A stretch of 64,000 bases of DNA from JAOUEA01 sp963810915 (GTDB taxonomy: Bacteria; Actinomycetota; UBA4738; HRBIN12): assembly GCA_963810915.1 (NCBI GenBank), contig CAWEPH010000007.1, forward strand, positions 1-64,000, read 5' to 3'. The notes under the pieces are model-generated. The model did no database searches. It saw nothing but the letters and a program-made list of their open reading frames with translations, and was not told the DNA's origin. The position numbers were made by a program, and so were the translations under genes. How positions within the stretch are numbered: the first letter of the stretch is position 1; each line of letters begins with the position of its first letter. Positions 33,754 through 41,718 of this stretch are shown one piece after another.

Positions 33754-34773
33754 TCAGCGCGCCAGCACCAGCTTGCCGAGCTGGTCGCCGGTTTCGAGCC
33801 GTGCGAGGGCGGGTGGGTAGTCCTCGAACGGGATCACGGCGTCCACCGGGATGTCGAGGGTGCCGCCTGCCACCATCGCTACCGCGTCGGCGAACTCCTG
33901 GTGGTCGTTCATCGACGAGCCGATCACCTCGAGCTGGCGCCAGAACAGCGTGGGCAGATGCAGCTCGGCGGTGCGGCCACTCGTGGAGCCGTTCGTGACG
34001 AGCCGCGCCCCCCGAGCGAGCGCGCGCAGGGAGCGCTCGAACGTGACCGTGCCGACGTTGTCGAACACGACGTCCACGCCGCGGCCGTCGGTGGCGGCGT
34101 GGACCTCCTCGTCGTAGGGACCCGCCGAATGGAACGCCCCGGCGGCGCCCCGCTCCATCGCCCATCCGCGCTTCTCGGGAGCCGAGGACGTGACGAACAC
34201 CTCCGCGCCGAGGGCGCGCGCGAGGAGGAACGCCGCCGTGGACGTGCCGCCGCCCACGCCCACCACCAGGACGCGGTCGCCCTCTTCCACCTGGGCGCGG
34301 CGCAGCATCCGCCACGCCGACGAGGCCACGAGGCCGAACGCGGCCGCCTCAGGCCAGTCGAGGCGCGCGGGCTTGCGCGCCACGTTCGCCTCGGGCAGCA
34401 CGATCGCGTCGGCGTGGGTGCCGGGGCGGTGCTCGCCCACCACCCGGAAGTCGGGGCAGAAGGGGATGTCACCGCGCGCACACGCCGCGCACGTTCCGCA
34501 CGAGGTGGACGGGTCGATCACGACCTCCTCGCCGATCTCCGCCCGCGTGACACCCGGGCCGACGGCGTCGATCACGCCCGCGCCATCGGCGCCGGGGATG
34601 TGGGCGAACGACGGCGGGGCCGGCATGCCGCGCGCCACCCAGAGGTCCAGGTGGTTGAGGGCGGAGGCACGCAGCGCCACGCGGACCTCGCCGGTGCCGG
34701 GCTCGGGGGTCGGGACCTCACCGAGGCGATAGGCCTCGGGGCCGGTGGTCTTGTCCAGGAGCCAGGCGCGCAT
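33754..34773 (-). CDS. Zinc-binding medium-chain dehydrogenase/reductase (quinone-oxidoreductase-like)
   Basis: A 339-residue MDR enzyme. The catalytic domain has NHLDLWVARG and GADGAGVIDAVG. The structural zinc loop is CGTCAACARGDIPFC. The Rossmann domain has VLVVGVGGGTSTAAF. At the catalytic-zinc position there is an aspartate-containing NHLD rather than a cysteine (CGSD-type), so it may be a reductase rather than a zinc-catalysed alcohol dehydrogenase. The start follows GGAGGGTACG. It is divergent from the S9 peptidase. Confidence 0.87.
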   Translation of the reverse strand: MRAWLLDKTTGPEAYRLGEVPTPEPGTGEVRVALRASALNHLDLWVARGMPAPPSFAHIPGADGAGVIDAVGPGVTRAEIGEEVVIDPSTSCGTCAACARGDIPFCPDFRVVGEHRPGTHADAIVLPEANVARKPARLDWPEAAAFGLVASSAWRMLRRAQVEEGDRVLVVGVGGGTSTAAFLLARALGAEVFVTSSAPEKRGWAMERGAAGAFHSAGPYDEEVHAATDGRGVDVVFDNVGTVTFERSLRALARGARLVTNGSTSGRTAELHLPTLFWRQLEVIGSSMNDHQEFADAVAMVAGGTLDIPVDAVIPFEDYPPALARLETGDQLGKLVLAR

Positions 34774-34838
34774 CGTACCCTCCGTTCTCCGCGCGATGCT
34801 AGCGTGACCCGCGACGTCCGCCGTCGAGGAGGTAAGTG

Positions 34839-36911
34839 GTGACCGACTCGTTCCCCCGTCAGTCCGCGCGCACGCGCGGGTTCAACCTGGGGCTCCCGCG
34901 CGCATTCGCGGTGGCCTCCGACGGCGCGCGCGTCGCGTTCCTGCGCACACCCGCAGGAGACGATCCGCACGCGTCGCTCTGGGTCTACGACGTCGGTGAG
35001 GACCGCGAGCGCGTGGTGCACGGGCCGTCGGCCGCCGACGAGGAGCGCCTCACGGATGAAGAGCGCGACCGGCGGGAGCGCGCAGGCGAGAAGCAACTCG
35101 GCGTGGTGACGTTCGCGACGGACCCGGCGTTGCGCGTGGCCGCGTTCGTGGTGGGCGACCGGCTGATGGTGGCCGATCTGGCCACGGGGACCACGCGCGA
35201 GATCACGACGGCGGGACCGGCCTTCGATCCGCGTCCCGATCCGACGGGCGCCCGCGTGGCGTACGTGACGGGCGGGTCGCTCCACGTGATCGATGCAGAC
35301 GGAGGCATCGACCGCAGGCTCGCGCACGACGACGACCCCGACGTCCACTGGGGGTTGGCGGAGTTCGTGGCCGCTGAGGAGATGGGCCGCCAGCGCGGCT
35401 ACTGGTGGGCGCCGGAGGGCACGCGCCTGCTGACGGCCCGGGTGGACGAGCGGCCCGTCGACGTCTGGCACATCGCGGCGCCCGCCGACCCCTGGACGCC
35501 GCCCCGGTCCACGCGCTACCCGAAGGCCGGGAGCCTGAACGCGGATGTGACGCTCCACGTGCTGGGGCTCGACGGCGCCGACGTGGAGGTGCGCTGGGAT
35601 CGCGCGGCGTTCGAGTACCTGGTGGCGGTGAGCTGGACCGGCGAGGGGCCGCCGCTCGCGCTCGTGCAATCCCGCGACCAGCGTGACGTCAAGGTCCTGG
35701 GCATCGACCCGGACACCGGCGTCACCGAGGTCCTGTGGTCCGAGCACGACGATGCCTGGACGGAGATCGTCCCGGGCACGCCGGCGTGGCTGCCCGGCGG
35801 CCGCCTCCTTACCGCCGGACACGCGGGAGGCAACCGTGCCCTCCTGATCGACGGCGAGCCGGTCACGCCGGCGGGGCTCGAGGTGATCGGCGTGGTCGAC
35901 GCCGGCGACGATGTCGTGTTCACCGCCACGGATGATCCGACCGAGGTGCACGTCTGGCGGCTGCGCGCGGACGCCGAGCCGGAGCGCCTGAGCGAGACGG
36001 CCGGCGCCCACGGGGCCGCGGTGGGCGGCGACATGGTCGTGCTGGTCTCGGAGACGCTGGAAGCGGCGATGCCCTCGGCCGTCCTCCGGCGCGACGGCGC
36101 TCCCGTCCACACGTTCACCTCCCACGCCGAGACCCCGGTCGTCACGACCGCGCCCACCTTCGCCGCGCTGGGCGAACGGGAGCTGCGCATCGCGATCCTC
36201 ACCCCCGGCGGCATGGAGCCCGATGGACAGCTCCCCGTGCTGTTGAACCCGTACGGGGGCCCGGGCGCGATCCGGGTCCTGCGGACGCTGCGCGCCCACC
36301 TCGAGTCGCAGTGGCTTGCCGATCAGGGGTTCGCGGTGCTCGTGACCGACGGCCGCGGCACGCCCAACCGCGGTGTGGCGTGGACCCACGCGATCGACCG
36401 CGACTACGTGGACGCCGCGCTCGAGGACCAGGTGGACGCGCTGCACGCCGCGGCGGATCGTCTCGGGTACCTCGACCTCTCGCGGGTGGCGATCCGCGGC
36501 TGGTCCTACGGGGGCTACCTCGTGCTGGCGGCACTGCTACGGCGGCCCGACGTCTTCCATGCCGGGATCGCGGGCGCGCCCGTCACCGACATGCGCCTGT
36601 ACGACACGCACTACACGGAACGCTACCTCGGCACCCCGGCGTCTGACCCCGAGGCGTACGCGCGAGCCGACGTCGTGAAGGACGCCGCGGCGCTGCAGGG
36701 CGACCTGCTGATGCTCCACGGCTTCGCCGACGACAACGTGTACGTGGCGCACGCGCTGCGGATGTCGAAGGCGCTGATGGAGGCCGGGCGCCTGCACGCG
36801 ATGATCCCACTCTCCGGCATCACGCACCGGCCCACCGACGAGCGCGCGGCCGAGGCGATGCTCCAGATCCAGGTGGACTTCCTGCACCGTGCGCTGGGGG
36901 GCGGCGGCTAG
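34839..36911 (+). CDS. S9 family prolyl oligopeptidase (dipeptidyl-peptidase IV-like)
   Basis: A 690-residue serine peptidase. The N-terminal beta-propeller (to about residue 440) carries a double-glutamate segment EFVAAEEMGRQRGYWW, the feature by which DPP IV-type enzymes recognise a free N-terminus. The C-terminal alpha/beta-hydrolase triad is S556 (GWSYGGY), D631 (FADDNV) and H663 (GITHRPTD). There is no signal peptide, so it is cytoplasmic. GTG 34839 is better spaced from GAGGAGGT than the adjacent GTG 34836. The TAG stop forms part of a -10-like TAGACT for lysC. Confidence 0.93.
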   Translation: MTDSFPRQSARTRGFNLGLPRAFAVASDGARVAFLRTPAGDDPHASLWVYDVGEDRERVVHGPSAADEERLTDEERDRRERAGEKQLGVVTFATDPALRVAAFVVGDRLMVADLATGTTREITTAGPAFDPRPDPTGARVAYVTGGSLHVIDADGGIDRRLAHDDDPDVHWGLAEFVAAEEMGRQRGYWWAPEGTRLLTARVDERPVDVWHIAAPADPWTPPRSTRYPKAGSLNADVTLHVLGLDGADVEVRWDRAAFEYLVAVSWTGEGPPLALVQSRDQRDVKVLGIDPDTGVTEVLWSEHDDAWTEIVPGTPAWLPGGRLLTAGHAGGNRALLIDGEPVTPAGLEVIGVVDAGDDVVFTATDDPTEVHVWRLRADAEPERLSETAGAHGAAVGGDMVVLVSETLEAAMPSAVLRRDGAPVHTFTSHAETPVVTTAPTFAALGERELRIAILTPGGMEPDGQLPVLLNPYGGPGAIRVLRTLRAHLESQWLADQGFAVLVTDGRGTPNRGVAWTHAIDRDYVDAALEDQVDALHAAADRLGYLDLSRVAIRGWSYGGYLVLAALLRRPDVFHAGIAGAPVTDMRLYDTHYTERYLGTPASDPEAYARADVVKDAAALQGDLLMLHGFADDNVYVAHALRMSKALMEAGRLHAMIPLSGITHRPTDERAAEAMLQIQVDFLHRALGGGG

Positions 36912-36914
36912 ACT
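36909..36914 (+). promoter_or_regulatory. -10-like box for lysC overlapping the S9 stop codon
   Basis: TAGACT, identical to the tRNA-Ser -10 boxes. Its TAG is the S9 stop. The -35 is weak. The lysC start lies 38 bases downstream. Confidence 0.35.
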
Positions 36915-36952
36915 CGACGCGTCCCCGAGTTCACCGCGGAGCGGATCCCGGC

Positions 36953-38188
36953 ATGCCCATCATCGTCCAGAAGTACGGCGGCACCTCGGTCGGATCCGTG
37001 GAGCGGATCCAGGCCGTGGCGGACCGGGTCGTGCACGCGCGGGAGGCGGGCAACGACGTGGTCGTGGTGGTCTCGGCGATGGGCGAGACCACGGACGAGC
37101 TGCTGGGGATGGCGCACCGGATCGCGCCGGTCCCCGAGCCGCGCGAGCTCGACATGCTGCTCACGTCGGGCGAGCGGATCGCGATGGCGCTGCTCGGCAT
37201 CGCGATCAACGCGCGGGGGTGCCGCGCCGCGAGCTACACGGGATCGCAGGCCGGCATCATGACCGACACGCAGCACGGCGCCGCCAAGATCGTGGAGATC
37301 CGCCCCAAGCGCATCATCGAGGCGCTCGGCGGGGGGAGCGTCGTGATCATCGCGGGGTTCCAGGGGCTCTCGACCTCGTCGCTGGAGATCACCACGCTGG
37401 GACGCGGCGGCTCGGACACCACCGCGGTGGCGATGGCGGCCGCGCTCGGCGCCGCGGTGTGCGAGATCTGCACCGACGTGCCCGGCGTGTTCACCACCGA
37501 TCCCCGGGTGGTGGCGGGCGCGCGCAAGATCGACCGCATCTCCTACGAGGAGATGCTCGAGCTGGCGGCCGCCGGGGCCAAGGTCCTCAACGCGCGGTCG
37601 GTGGAGTACGCGCGGCGCCACGGCGTGCGCCTGCACGTACGATCCTCGTTCGACGACGCGCCCGGCACCTGGGTGCAGGAGGTAGACGAAGCGATGGAAG
37701 GCGTGCTGATCTCCGGGGTGGCGCTCGACGCCGAGGAGGCGAAGGTCACGCTCGACCGCGTGCCCGACCGCCCCGGCGTGGCGGCCACCGTCTTCAAGGC
37801 CATCGCCGACGACGGCATCAGCATCGACATGATCGTGCAGAACGTGTCGCACGAGGGCGCGACCGACCTCTCGTTCACGGCGCCCCTCGCCGACATCTCG
37901 CGGCTCCGCAGCGTGATGGATCGCGTGGTGAAGGAGATCGGGGCGGACCGTTACACGCTCGACGACGGCATCGCGAAAGTCTCGATGGTGGGGGCGGGGA
38001 TGAAGAGCCATCCCGGCGTGGCCGCCGACATGTTCGACGCGCTAGCGGCCGCCGGGATCAACATCGAGATGATCTCCACGTCGCCGATCCGCATCTCGTG
38101 CGTGATCCGCAAGGACGACGGCCCGCGCGCGGTGCAGGTGGTGCACGACCGATTCGGGCTCGACGCCTCGGGGGCCTCGCAGGGCTGA
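36953..38188 (+). CDS. lysC: Aspartokinase (alpha, with internal beta start)
   Basis: Phosphorylates aspartate at the entry to lysine, threonine and methionine synthesis and diaminopimelate for peptidoglycan. It has 411 residues: catalytic kinase domain (VQKYGGTSVGS, TLGRGGSDTTA, about residues 1-245) and two ACT regulatory domains (about 265-405). A strong AGGAGGT at 37677-37683 precedes in-frame ATG 37694 (residue 248, MEGVLISGVAL). This is the position where the Corynebacterium LysC beta subunit starts. asd follows at 60 bases. Confidence 0.96.
   Translation: MPIIVQKYGGTSVGSVERIQAVADRVVHAREAGNDVVVVVSAMGETTDELLGMAHRIAPVPEPRELDMLLTSGERIAMALLGIAINARGCRAASYTGSQAGIMTDTQHGAAKIVEIRPKRIIEALGGGSVVIIAGFQGLSTSSLEITTLGRGGSDTTAVAMAAALGAAVCEICTDVPGVFTTDPRVVAGARKIDRISYEEMLELAAAGAKVLNARSVEYARRHGVRLHVRSSFDDAPGTWVQEVDEAMEGVLISGVALDAEEAKVTLDRVPDRPGVAATVFKAIADDGISIDMIVQNVSHEGATDLSFTAPLADISRLRSVMDRVVKEIGADRYTLDDGIAKVSMVGAGMKSHPGVAADMFDALAAAGINIEMISTSPIRISCVIRKDDGPRAVQVVHDRFGLDASGASQG
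37677..37696 (+). promoter_or_regulatory. Internal ribosome binding site and start of the aspartokinase beta subunit
   Basis: AGGAGGT (37677-37683) lies 10 bases before ATG 37694, in frame with lysC. The 164-residue product would be the ACT-domain beta subunit of an alpha2beta2 aspartokinase, as known in Corynebacterium and Bacillus. Confidence 0.6.
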
Positions 38189-38233
38189 ACCGAAGGCCGG
38201 TCGAGCATGGCCGATCCGCCGCAGACGCGCTGG

Positions 38234-38239
38234 TAGGGT
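38234..38239 (+). promoter_or_regulatory. -10 box of asd (near-leaderless)
   Basis: TAGGGT ends 9 nt before ATG 38249. No ribosome binding site is seen. Confidence 0.4.
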
Positions 38240-38248
38240 GACGGGACC

Positions 38249-39274
38249 ATGAAGGTCGCCGTCGTCGGAGCCACCGGGGCCGTCGGCCGGGAGATGGCCC
38301 GCACCCTCGAGGAGCGGAACTTCCCCGTCGATGCGTTCGTGCCGCTCGCCTCCTCGCGGAGCGCCGGCACGCGCGTGCCCTTCGCCGGTGCGGAGCACGA
38401 GGTGCGCGAGCTGTCGCTGGAGGCGCTGCGCGGCGTCGACGTCGCGCTGGTGAGCGCCGGGGCCTCCGTCTCGCGGTCGTTCATGCCCGAGGCCGCCGCC
38501 ATGGGCGTCACGTGCATCGACAACTCGAGCGCCTACCGGATGGATCCGGCGGTGCCCCTGTCCATCCCCGAGGTGAACCCCGAGGCGCTCGAGGGTGCGC
38601 CGAAGATGATCGCGGTGCCCAACTGCACCACGATCACGACCCTGCTCGCCGTGGCCCCGCTGCACCGCGCCGCGGGCCTCACCTCGCTCGTGTTGTCCTC
38701 GTACCAGTCCGTGAGCGGCGCGGGCCACCACGGCGTGAGCGAGCTGCTGGAACAGGTCGAGAAGCTGCGCGGCGACGAGGAGTCGCTCGCCCGTCCGGTG
38801 GCCGATGCGCTGCCCGCCGGCCCCACGTTCGGCAAGACGATCGCCTACAACGTGGTGGCGAAGGTCGGGGAGTTCGCGGAGGGCGGATACACGGGCGAGG
38901 AGCTGAAGATGATGGCCGAACCCCGGAAGATCCTCGGCCTGCCCGACCTCCCCGTAGTGGCCACGAGCGTGCGGGTCCCGGTGATCGTGGGCCACGGCGC
39001 GTCGATCCTGGCGGAGTTCGCCCGCCCGATCTCCGTGGCCGAGGCACGCGAGGTCATCGACGCCGCGCCCGGTGTCGAGCTCTGGGACGATCCGGGCGCG
39101 GACGTGTACCCGAGCCCGATCGACTCCGCGGGCCGCGACGACGCGATCGTCGGGCGCATCCGCCAGGTTCCGGGCCGCGACGACGCCCTGATCCTCTTCA
39201 GCTGCACGGACAACCTGCGCAAGGGCGCCGCCCTGAACGCGGTGCAGATCGCCGAGCACCTCTTCCTTCGATAA
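38249..39274 (+). CDS. asd: Aspartate-semialdehyde dehydrogenase
   Basis: Reduces aspartyl phosphate to aspartate semialdehyde with NADPH, the step after LysC. It has 341 residues: N-terminal VVGATGAVGREM, the catalytic cysteine in VPNCTT (about residue 130), and SSYQSVSGAGHHG after it. The lysC-asd order is the common actinobacterial arrangement. Confidence 0.97.
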   Translation: MKVAVVGATGAVGREMARTLEERNFPVDAFVPLASSRSAGTRVPFAGAEHEVRELSLEALRGVDVALVSAGASVSRSFMPEAAAMGVTCIDNSSAYRMDPAVPLSIPEVNPEALEGAPKMIAVPNCTTITTLLAVAPLHRAAGLTSLVLSSYQSVSGAGHHGVSELLEQVEKLRGDEESLARPVADALPAGPTFGKTIAYNVVAKVGEFAEGGYTGEELKMMAEPRKILGLPDLPVVATSVRVPVIVGHGASILAEFARPISVAEAREVIDAAPGVELWDDPGADVYPSPIDSAGRDDAIVGRIRQVPGRDDALILFSCTDNLRKGAALNAVQIAEHLFLR

Positions 39275-39297
39275 CCCGCATCCTCAGGCTCTGGGGG

Positions 39298-39303
39298 TAG
39301 GGT
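39298..39303 (+). promoter_or_regulatory. -10 box of the DUF1622 gene (leaderless)
   Basis: TAGGGT, then 6 nt, then ATG 39310. Confidence 0.5.
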
Positions 39304-39309
39304 TCGCCC

Positions 39310-39684
39310 ATGGACTACGAGCACGGCATGTCGGACCTCGTGAAGGTCTTCGAGCTCCTAGGGGTCTCGATCCTCGTCGTGGCGAGCGCGATCGCGTTCG
39401 TGCGGTACGCGCTCTCCGTCGTGCGCGGACAGACCGGCCTCGACGCGTTCCTGGCGCTCCGCGCCGGCCTGGGCCGCGGCATCCTCCTAGGTCTCGAGAT
39501 CCTGGTGATCGCCGACATCATCCGCACGATCGTCGTGGATCCCACGCTGTCCAGCGCGCTGTCCCTGGGTCTGATCGTGGTGGTCCGGATCGTGCTGAGC
39601 TTCGCGATCGACATCGAGGTGGACGGCGTGGTCCCATGGCGCAAGGCGGAGCTGCAGCGCGAAGAAGACGCCGGCGCGCCCTAG
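39310..39684 (+). CDS. DUF1622 membrane protein
   Basis: A 124-residue protein with three hydrophobic helices. LRAGLGRGILLGLEILVIAD, with its conserved glycine/glutamate pattern, and the later VVRIVLSFAIDIEVDG match DUF1622, a family without known function. It converges on the GNAT gene with a 4-base overlap. Confidence 0.8.
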   Translation: MDYEHGMSDLVKVFELLGVSILVVASAIAFVRYALSVVRGQTGLDAFLALRAGLGRGILLGLEILVIADIIRTIVVDPTLSSALSLGLIVVVRIVLSFAIDIEVDGVVPWRKAELQREEDAGAP

Positions 39685-40175
39685 TTGTCATCGGCCGGCT
39701 GGCCGCCCGGGGTGACGTCCTCGGCGAGCGGCTTCACGAACCAGGTCCCGTAGTCGCTCCAACCTTCCCGTCGGTAGAACGCGATCGTGCCGTCGCGCCA
39801 GCCCGCGGTCACGAGCGTCATGCGGAAGCAGCCACGCTTGCGCGCGAGATCCTCGGCGGCGTCGAGGAGCCGCGCCCCCACGCCCGATCCGCGCTCGCGC
39901 TCCGTCACCACGATGTCGTGCACGCGCGCCTGAGGGCGATGGTCGCCGAGACGTTGGTGGTACTCCATGTCCACCACACCCACCACCGCATCGGCGCGCA
40001 CGGCCACCAGCGTGACGCTCTCGAGGCGGCGGAGGTGACCGGCGAACTGCATCCGATGCGTGGGATCCCCGGCGGTCCCCTCGGCCACCCCGCGACCCAG
40101 TTCCACCAGCAGTCCGGCCACCGCGGACCAATCCTCGGGCCGCGCGAACCGGACCTCGATCGCGTCGGAGGTCAT
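39681..40175 (-). CDS. GNAT N-acetyltransferase
   Basis: A 164-residue single-domain acetyltransferase. The acetyl-CoA loop is RERGSGVGARLLDAAE, followed by the typical GCFRMTLVTAGW and FYRREGW. The substrate is unknown. ATG 40175 shares one base with the stop of the upstream Eis-like gene (TGATG), so translation is coupled. Confidence 0.87.
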   Translation of the reverse strand: MTSDAIEVRFARPEDWSAVAGLLVELGRGVAEGTAGDPTHRMQFAGHLRRLESVTLVAVRADAVVGVVDMEYHQRLGDHRPQARVHDIVVTERERGSGVGARLLDAAEDLARKRGCFRMTLVTAGWRDGTIAFYRREGWSDYGTWFVKPLAEDVTPGGQPADDN

Positions 40176-41361
40176 CAGAAGAAGAACGGGCACCAGGGGT
40201 CGGGGCCCGAGAGCAGCCTGGTGAACGCCTCGACCGACGGATCCTCGGCGCCGAGGAACCCGAGGCGCACCGCGTCGCGTGGGCGCAGGTAGCCCGTGTA
40301 CATCGCCGAGAGCGCGCCCACCGGGATCGGCCGGCATGACTCGGCGTGGTCGAGCTGCACGGTGGCCACCCCCCCGCGCACCTCCATCCGCCAGGGCCCC
40401 CCGTTATCCGGATACATGGCGTCGTCCACGCAGAAGACGACGTCGGCGTCGATCCCGGGTAGCCGCGCCGCTCGAACGCGGCCGGGACGTCGAGGAGCCT
40501 GAGCATCCAGTCGTGGCGGAACGGCCGCTCCAGGAAGGTCTCGGCGGATCCGATCGCGACGGGGTCGGCGGGGGGTCCCGGCCACCGGAGCCACTTGCCG
40601 AGCCCTCGATGTCCGCGGAAGTAGGCGAACAGCGCCTCCCAGGCTAGGCCCGTCACCCCGAAGAGCAGCGTGCACTGCAGCCCGAACGCGATATCGAGCG
40701 GTCCCGGGTCCTTCGCGCGCGTGAACGCGGCGAACCCCGTGACGCGATCGCGCTCACGCACCACGACCGCGCGGAACGTCTCGTCCGAGGGGCGGTCCAG
40801 GAAGCGACGCTCCCAGTGGTCGTCGTCGAGCGGCTCGACGGGCCCGTTCTCGCCTTCCACCCAAGTGCGGTACGCGTCCCGGATGCCGGGAAGGTCGCGC
40901 TCGCGGTCGACGAGCTCCACCGGAGGCATGTCGCGCGCGCCGCCGGGCAAGGCATCGAGCGGGAGACGATGCTCCGCGAAGGCCCCCGCGAGCTCGTATC
41001 CCATCCGACGGTACGGCGTGAGCAGCGCCGGGAACAGGCTCGTGACCGCATCCCCGCGTCGGTGCGCATCGTCGAGGATCGCCTCGATGCAGGCGGTCGC
41101 GAGGCCCATGCCTCGATGTTCGGGAAGGGTGGCCACGCCCCAGATCCCGCTGCATCCGACCGGGCGCCCCCCGAACCACTGTGCCATGCGCAACTCGGCC
41201 GCGGTGGCCACCACCTCGCCGTCGTGCAGCGCCACCCGCATGTCGGCGAGTGGGTAGCCGGGGGCGCGCTGCAACGCGTTGGCGAGCGGGAAGTTGAGCG
41301 CCGTCGACATGACCCCGGCGATCTGCTCGCGGTGCTCGTCGCCGGGTGTGACGACACTCAT
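40175..41361 (-). CDS. Eis-like GNAT acetyltransferase, frame broken as assembled
   Basis: An enhanced-intracellular-survival (Eis)-type protein: two GNAT halves and a sterol-carrier-like C-terminal domain. Seen: LPEHRGMGLATACIEAILDD (acetyl-CoA loop), LFPALLTPYRRMGYEL, and the C-terminal RGGVATVQLDHAE. The frame shifts after ERRGYPG. Adding one C to the CCC run at 40454-40456 joins it to IDADVVFCVDDAMYPD and gives 395 residues, the normal length. The start overlaps the MazG-like gene (ATGA). Known Eis proteins acetylate aminoglycosides and lysines, but the substrate here is unknown. Confidence 0.82.
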
Positions 41362-41645
41362 GCGAACGCGCACCCGCAGGGCTTCAGGTGGCACTTCGGA
41401 CAGCCGTCTGCGTAGCGGTGGATCGCCCGGTCGAGATCCACGCCCTCCTGGTTCGCGAGCGACGCCAGCCAGGCGAGCACGTCCGAGAACTCGAGCTCGA
41501 GGTTGTCGCGGTCGCCCTTTCGCAGGGCGCGGGCGAGCTCGCCGACCTCCTCGGTCAACCAGCGGAACGTGGCGTCGCGTCCGCGGGCGGCGTCCCGCTC
41601 CCCGTAGGTCTCGCGCATCACCGTCTGCAGCTCCGACAGCTCCAT
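41358..41645 (-). CDS. MazG-like nucleotide pyrophosphohydrolase
   Basis: A 95-residue all-alpha NTP-PPase. The EEVGELARAL and ELEFSDVLAWL segments carry the metal-binding glutamates and aspartate (EExxE...ExxD pattern). An unusual C-terminal CPKCHLKPCGC may bind zinc. It probably hydrolyses non-canonical nucleotides. A TAGACT -10 lies 7 nt before the ATG. It is divergent from the large lipid-type operon. Confidence 0.85.
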   Translation of the reverse strand: MELSELQTVMRETYGERDAARGRDATFRWLTEEVGELARALRKGDRDNLELEFSDVLAWLASLANQEGVDLDRAIHRYADGCPKCHLKPCGCAFA

Positions 41646-41652
41646 GGCGCGG

Positions 41653-41658
41653 AGTCTA
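41653..41658 (-). promoter_or_regulatory. -10 box of the MazG-like gene (leaderless)
   Basis: TAGACT on the minus strand, 7 nt before ATG 41645. Confidence 0.5.
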
Positions 41659-41681
41659 GCGGGGCGGTTCTCGAGACCGAC

Positions 41682-41711
41682 TTGTCTACCAAGTGGTAGA
41701 TAGCTCATAAT
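41682..41711 (+). promoter_or_regulatory. Promoter of the reductase/LarA-like/acyltransferase operon
   Basis: TTGTCT (41682-41687), an 18-base spacer and CATAAT (41706-41711). The -10 ends 7 nt before ATG 41719, so the operon mRNA is probably leaderless. It is one of the most AT-rich spots in the window. Confidence 0.6.
41685..41700. promoter_or_regulatory. TetR-type operator candidate
   Basis: TCTACCA-AG-TGGTAGA, a perfect inverted repeat with 7-base arms lying over the -35 and spacer of the operon promoter. A bound dimer would block RNA polymerase. The last gene of the operon encodes a TetR protein, the obvious candidate binder. Confidence 0.6.
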
Positions 41712-41718
41712 CTGCCGC

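Noticed and set aside
34572..36446. 624-codon minus-strand frame opposite the S9 peptidase
   Set aside because: Shadow frame with no motif. The + strand gene has an intact catalytic triad.
36912..36952. Lysine riboswitch before lysC
   Set aside because: Only about 40 bases separate the genes, far too short for the element.
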